64,000 nucleotides of DNA from Chondrilla cf. caribensis. Taxonomy: Eukaryota > Porifera > Demospongiae > Chondrillida > Chondrillidae. Positions 58,056 to 64,000 of the stretch are shown here, piece by piece. The notes beneath the pieces are model-generated. The model made no database searches. It was not told the origin of the DNA and worked only from the letters and a program-made list of their open reading frames with translations. Every line of letters starts with the position of its first letter. Within the stretch, counting starts at the first letter, position 1. The position numbers were made by a program, and so were the translations under genes. The stretch lies in contig OZ026564.1 of the NCBI GenBank assembly GCA_964020155.1, positions 2,739,723 through 2,803,722 of the forward strand, in the 5' to 3' direction.

Positions 58056-59233
58056 TTCTCCACAAGAGCAGACACCAGCGAGTATGTCCAACTGAACACA
58101 CAGTGAAGGAGACCCTAAATCTGTAATTAATATACTGTGGCACTTGTGCAGCTTCTTGATATAGATATCTATGTATTCACACCCATATTGTTATAACTCA
58201 ATACAATTGGTGTTAATTTGTAATTAATTATTATTGATTTCGTCTGGGCACAACAATACTCAGAGATGTCTATAGTGTTTCTATACTCTCTGTACTATGG
58301 GAACCTGGACGGATGGGATTTCCCATCAATTGATGCAAGACGATGCAAATCATTCAACTTGTATTATAATTCCTTCCAGTTGTTGATTGGGAAAATGTAC
58401 CATTGATACAATCATCACGAGGTTTGGTAGGTAGGTGTTTACGTCTACAACCACTACATCCAAATAATATTATAGCTGTATTATACATTTCACAACATAT
58501 CGTATAGCGGGAAAGTTTCATGGACTAAAACGTTCGCGAATTTCGCAAAGAAACTGGTATTCACGAAAGTTTTATTCATGAACACTAAATGAGATAATCG
58601 TCTGACAATCAATTATCGTAAAGGGCATTAAACATTTTAGCGAAATTTGTGGAATTGAGCGATTCGTGAAAGTTTTGTCCTGTGAAACATTCTGTCCATA
58701 CGGTATTATAATACATAATTATTACATATCATAATATTACATAAATACATACATTTACATATTACATACACAGTATTGTATACATATGTATACAGTAATT
58801 GTATATTATGTTGATTTGGTATGGATTTGAACATGTGCATATGTTATTGTGGAGACTGTACATACAACTATAGCTAATGTGATATAGCTGGTATGGATTT
58901 ATTATATGCATTATAATATATATTATATTTATTGTACAAAATCAGTACTGTACTGTAACAGTATACTTATGACACATACAAACAAGTGCCATATTAGCAC
59001 ACTCAGACCAGTTCAACACAGGTCGACATCATCAACTAGAACAAGTAAGCAAAATACAGTGCATGTACGTAAAATTGAAATATGGTGACTGTTGGGCAAG
59101 CCAAAAATAACAAATGTCTGACCTCGTGTGAAAGAACAGGAATGAAGTAAGGAATTATTACACACAGATTAGCTACTGTACCATCTGCACATTATGCACT
59201 TATGTACTGTCTAGTGATACACACAAATTGAGT
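58056..59233. other. Intergenic stretch
   Basis: AT-rich. Contains a decayed CCGTATA-family MITE (58498-58705) and a minus-strand AATAAA near 58930 that could end the DDT/WHIM gene. No gene was seen. Confidence 0.5.
58498..58705. mobile_element. Decayed MITE, CCGTATAGCGGG family
   Basis: The left end CGTATAGCGGGAAAGTTTC and a right end of CCATACGGTA; interior CGCGAATTTCGC motifs as in 19679-19904. Confidence 0.65.
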
Positions 59234-62226
<2,993 letters not shown>

Positions 62227-62891
62227 CTGCAAAGGTACAGATTGAAGGGAGAGAGCACAGATCCAATGTACATACGTACATGGAAAGGAGGTACATGTCT
62301 ACTACATGTATGTACATATGTACACATGTATGTGAAGGGTCAGGTACAGATTAAAATGAAAATACAGGTCAAATGTACATACATACATATGTGAAGGGAA
62401 TGTACAGATCGAATCTAAGTGAGTATGTACGTATATATGTATGTAAATGTGTAGGTACAGATGGAACATATGTGAAGGGACAGTACAAATACAGTGTATG
62501 GAAAGGTAAGTCATAATCAATACACAGTTACAATAGAACCGAAAGAACTAGCTGTCACTGTAACAATAGTGTGCCTACACATATACTACAGAATACACAA
62601 CACTGCATTCACTCTATATACGTACATATGCATTAGTACTGGGATGAGTAATCAGTCTATTTTCATTTTAAATCTGATCAGTAAATCTATTAATCACAGG
62701 AAGTAATGGAGTGAGTATCGCAGGAAGCCACCCCCACTCTATTACCAACAGTCTTCATGCAATGGGTTTGATTTGTACTTTGAGAGTACATGACATTAAT
62801 CAATTGATTAGAGTATACACTGATAATTGATTTGATAATTACAGCCGATTCTCAGCACTAGTAAACATATAGGTATATTAAGAACTTGGCA

Positions 62892-63092
62892 TACAGTGGA
62901 ACCTCTAGTAAAGGACACTCCAAATAAAGGACACCATAGAAATTACCTCCCTACAAAGGACACTGTCTAAGGCACCAAAAATAGACTATCCTGTAGTGCT
63001 AATACATTTTCCACCTCTGAAGAGCGGACAACCTCTCTACAGTGGATCATTAGCTAGTCCAAATGTGTCCTTTATAGAGAGGTTCCACTGTA
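62892..63092. mobile_element. MITE with TACAGTGGAACCTCT ends
   Basis: 201 bp. Left end TACAGTGGAACCTCTAGTAA, right end the complement of TACAGTGGAACCTCTCTATA, both continuing into AAGGACAC. TA flanks. Typical of pogo/Tigger-derived nonautonomous elements. Confidence 0.8.
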
Positions 63093-63135
63093 TATCTATC
63101 TATCTATCTACGTACATATATAATATTATATATAT

Positions 63136-63166
<31 letters not shown>

Positions 63167-63284
63167 CCCCGATGCGTGGGCGTTTTCAATCAACTTCAAA
63201 AGCGCCGACAGGAGTACATTCGCGATGTACTGGGGTACATTTGTGATGTACCCCAGTTTTTGTAAGTGGCGTTATTTAATCTAA

Positions 63285-63680
63285 CAAGCTTCGGCTAGTT
63301 ACTGAGCGAACGACGAAACTCGCCAAACCCACGAGCCTCGGAATATTTATCGAGCGAACGAGGAAGCTCGCCGAACCCAAAAGCCTCAGAATATTTTCCG
63401 AACGAACAAGGGAAACTTGCCAAACCCATGAACCTTGGAATATATTTACCGAACGAATGAGGAAACTTGCCGAAACCAAGAGCCTTAGAATATCTACAGA
63501 ACGAACGAACGAACGAAATAGGAAACTTGCCAAAACAACGAGCCTTAGAATATCTACAGAAGGAACGAACGAACGAAATAGGAAACTTGCCAAAACAACG
63601 AGCCTAGGAGTATTAACTTTACCGAACGAAAGAGGAAACTTGCTGAAACGAGCCTGAGGATAAAATTTACCAAACGAACG
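63285..63680. repeat. Diverged tandem repeat of about 50-60 bp
   Basis: Six to seven units with GAACGAACGA, GGAAACTTGCC(A/G)AA and GAGCCTTAGAATAT(C/T)TAC. Copies 5 and 6 (about 63480-63600) are almost identical, with an internal GAAC micro-repeat. The minus-strand Phe/Arg/Ser-rich frame is an artefact. Confidence 0.85.
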
Positions 63681-63786
63681 ACGATTGCTGAAGTGTTATT
63701 AGGCCTTCTTGCTGCTCTTCGTTGAAAACCTCGATCGATAGGCCCCTACCAGCCCATGTAAATGAATGTGCCTACGGGGTACATAC

Positions 63787-63927
63787 TAGTTATACCCCGC
63801 TTTCGGTGTGTACTGTGCCGATGCACTAAGTGTTAGGAATAGATTAGCCTCGGGCTGCGCCCTCGGCCAATCTATTCCTAACACTTAGTACATCGGCACA
63901 GTACACACCGAAAGCGGGGTATAACTA
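63787..63927. repeat. 141-bp near-perfect hairpin
   Basis: Arms of about 62 bp start TAGTTATACCCCGCTTTCGG and pair with the sequence ending CCGAAAGCGGGGTATAACTA; the loop is TCGGGCTGCGCCCTC-like. Two or three mismatches at most. GC-rich in an AT-rich context. Confidence 0.9.
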
Positions 63928-64000
63928 CTACATATACAGTACATACAGGTAAACATGGTAGGACCAAAATCATTGCATGGGAATCATGCTTATGAAACCA

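Larger units (their letters stand above)
62227..64000. other. Repeat-dominated right end
   Basis: No exon was recognised upstream of 62226. It holds TACATATG-rich repeats (62280-62480, with GTGAAGGGACAGGTACAGAT-like units), a MITE (62892-63092), a (TA)n run near 63120-63162, a diverged tandem repeat (63285-63680) and a large hairpin (63787-63927). Confidence 0.5.

Noticed and set aside
63276..63593. 105-codon Phe/Arg/Ser-rich frame
   Set aside because: Arises from the diverged 50-60 bp tandem repeat; no start context or homology.

Overview
The window is nuclear DNA from an animal. Genes are split by short to mid-sized introns with GT-AG borders. Two deeply conserved metazoan genes are present: the cold-shock RNA-binding protein CSDE1/UNR, and the ciliary nucleoside-diphosphate-kinase relative NME5. 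The rest are secreted multi-domain proteins built from IgGFc-binding, Calx-beta, fibronectin III and inter-alpha-trypsin-inhibitor C-terminal modules. The AT-rich composition, compact genes, many miniature inverted-repeat elements and these module combinations suggest a non-bilaterian such as a demosponge. That placement is inference and was not tested by any search.

Layout. 1-600 (-): 5' end of a secreted IgGFc-binding-like gene that runs off the left edge. 715-7586: intergenic, dominated by a 34-bp satellite at 3.3-4.3 kb. 7587-10375 (-): tandem copy of the first gene (signal peptide, IgGFc-binding domain, Calx-beta domain) carrying apparent lesions. 11516-20991 (-): a 12-exon gene for a 678-residue secreted protein with three Calx-beta domains and an ITIH C-terminal domain. 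22439-41762 (-): CSDE1/UNR, about 838 residues in about 17 exons, with introns full of microsatellites, minisatellites and MITEs. 44.5-45.2 kb: short head-to-head interval, probably a shared promoter. 45231-49424 (+): NME5, 202 residues in five exons. 50505-54486 and 55441-58055 (-): tandem secreted genes with an IgGFc-binding domain followed by two or one FN3-like exons. 59234-62226 (-): 3' part of a DDT/WHIM chromatin-factor-like gene; its 5' exons were not found in the window. 62.2-64 kb: repeats, including a large hairpin.

The secreted genes share one plan: a 46-61 nt first exon that encodes only the signal peptide and ends in phase 1, followed by domain exons that mostly start and end in phase 1. 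This points to a locally amplified exon-shuffling family of extracellular proteins, perhaps adhesive, mucus-like or immune in role (inference). I saw no CRISPR array, operon, rRNA or tRNA. Exon borders were derived by hand from splice consensus, reading phase and homology. The phase sums close exactly for the Calx-beta/ITIH gene, CSDE1, NME5 and both FN3 genes.
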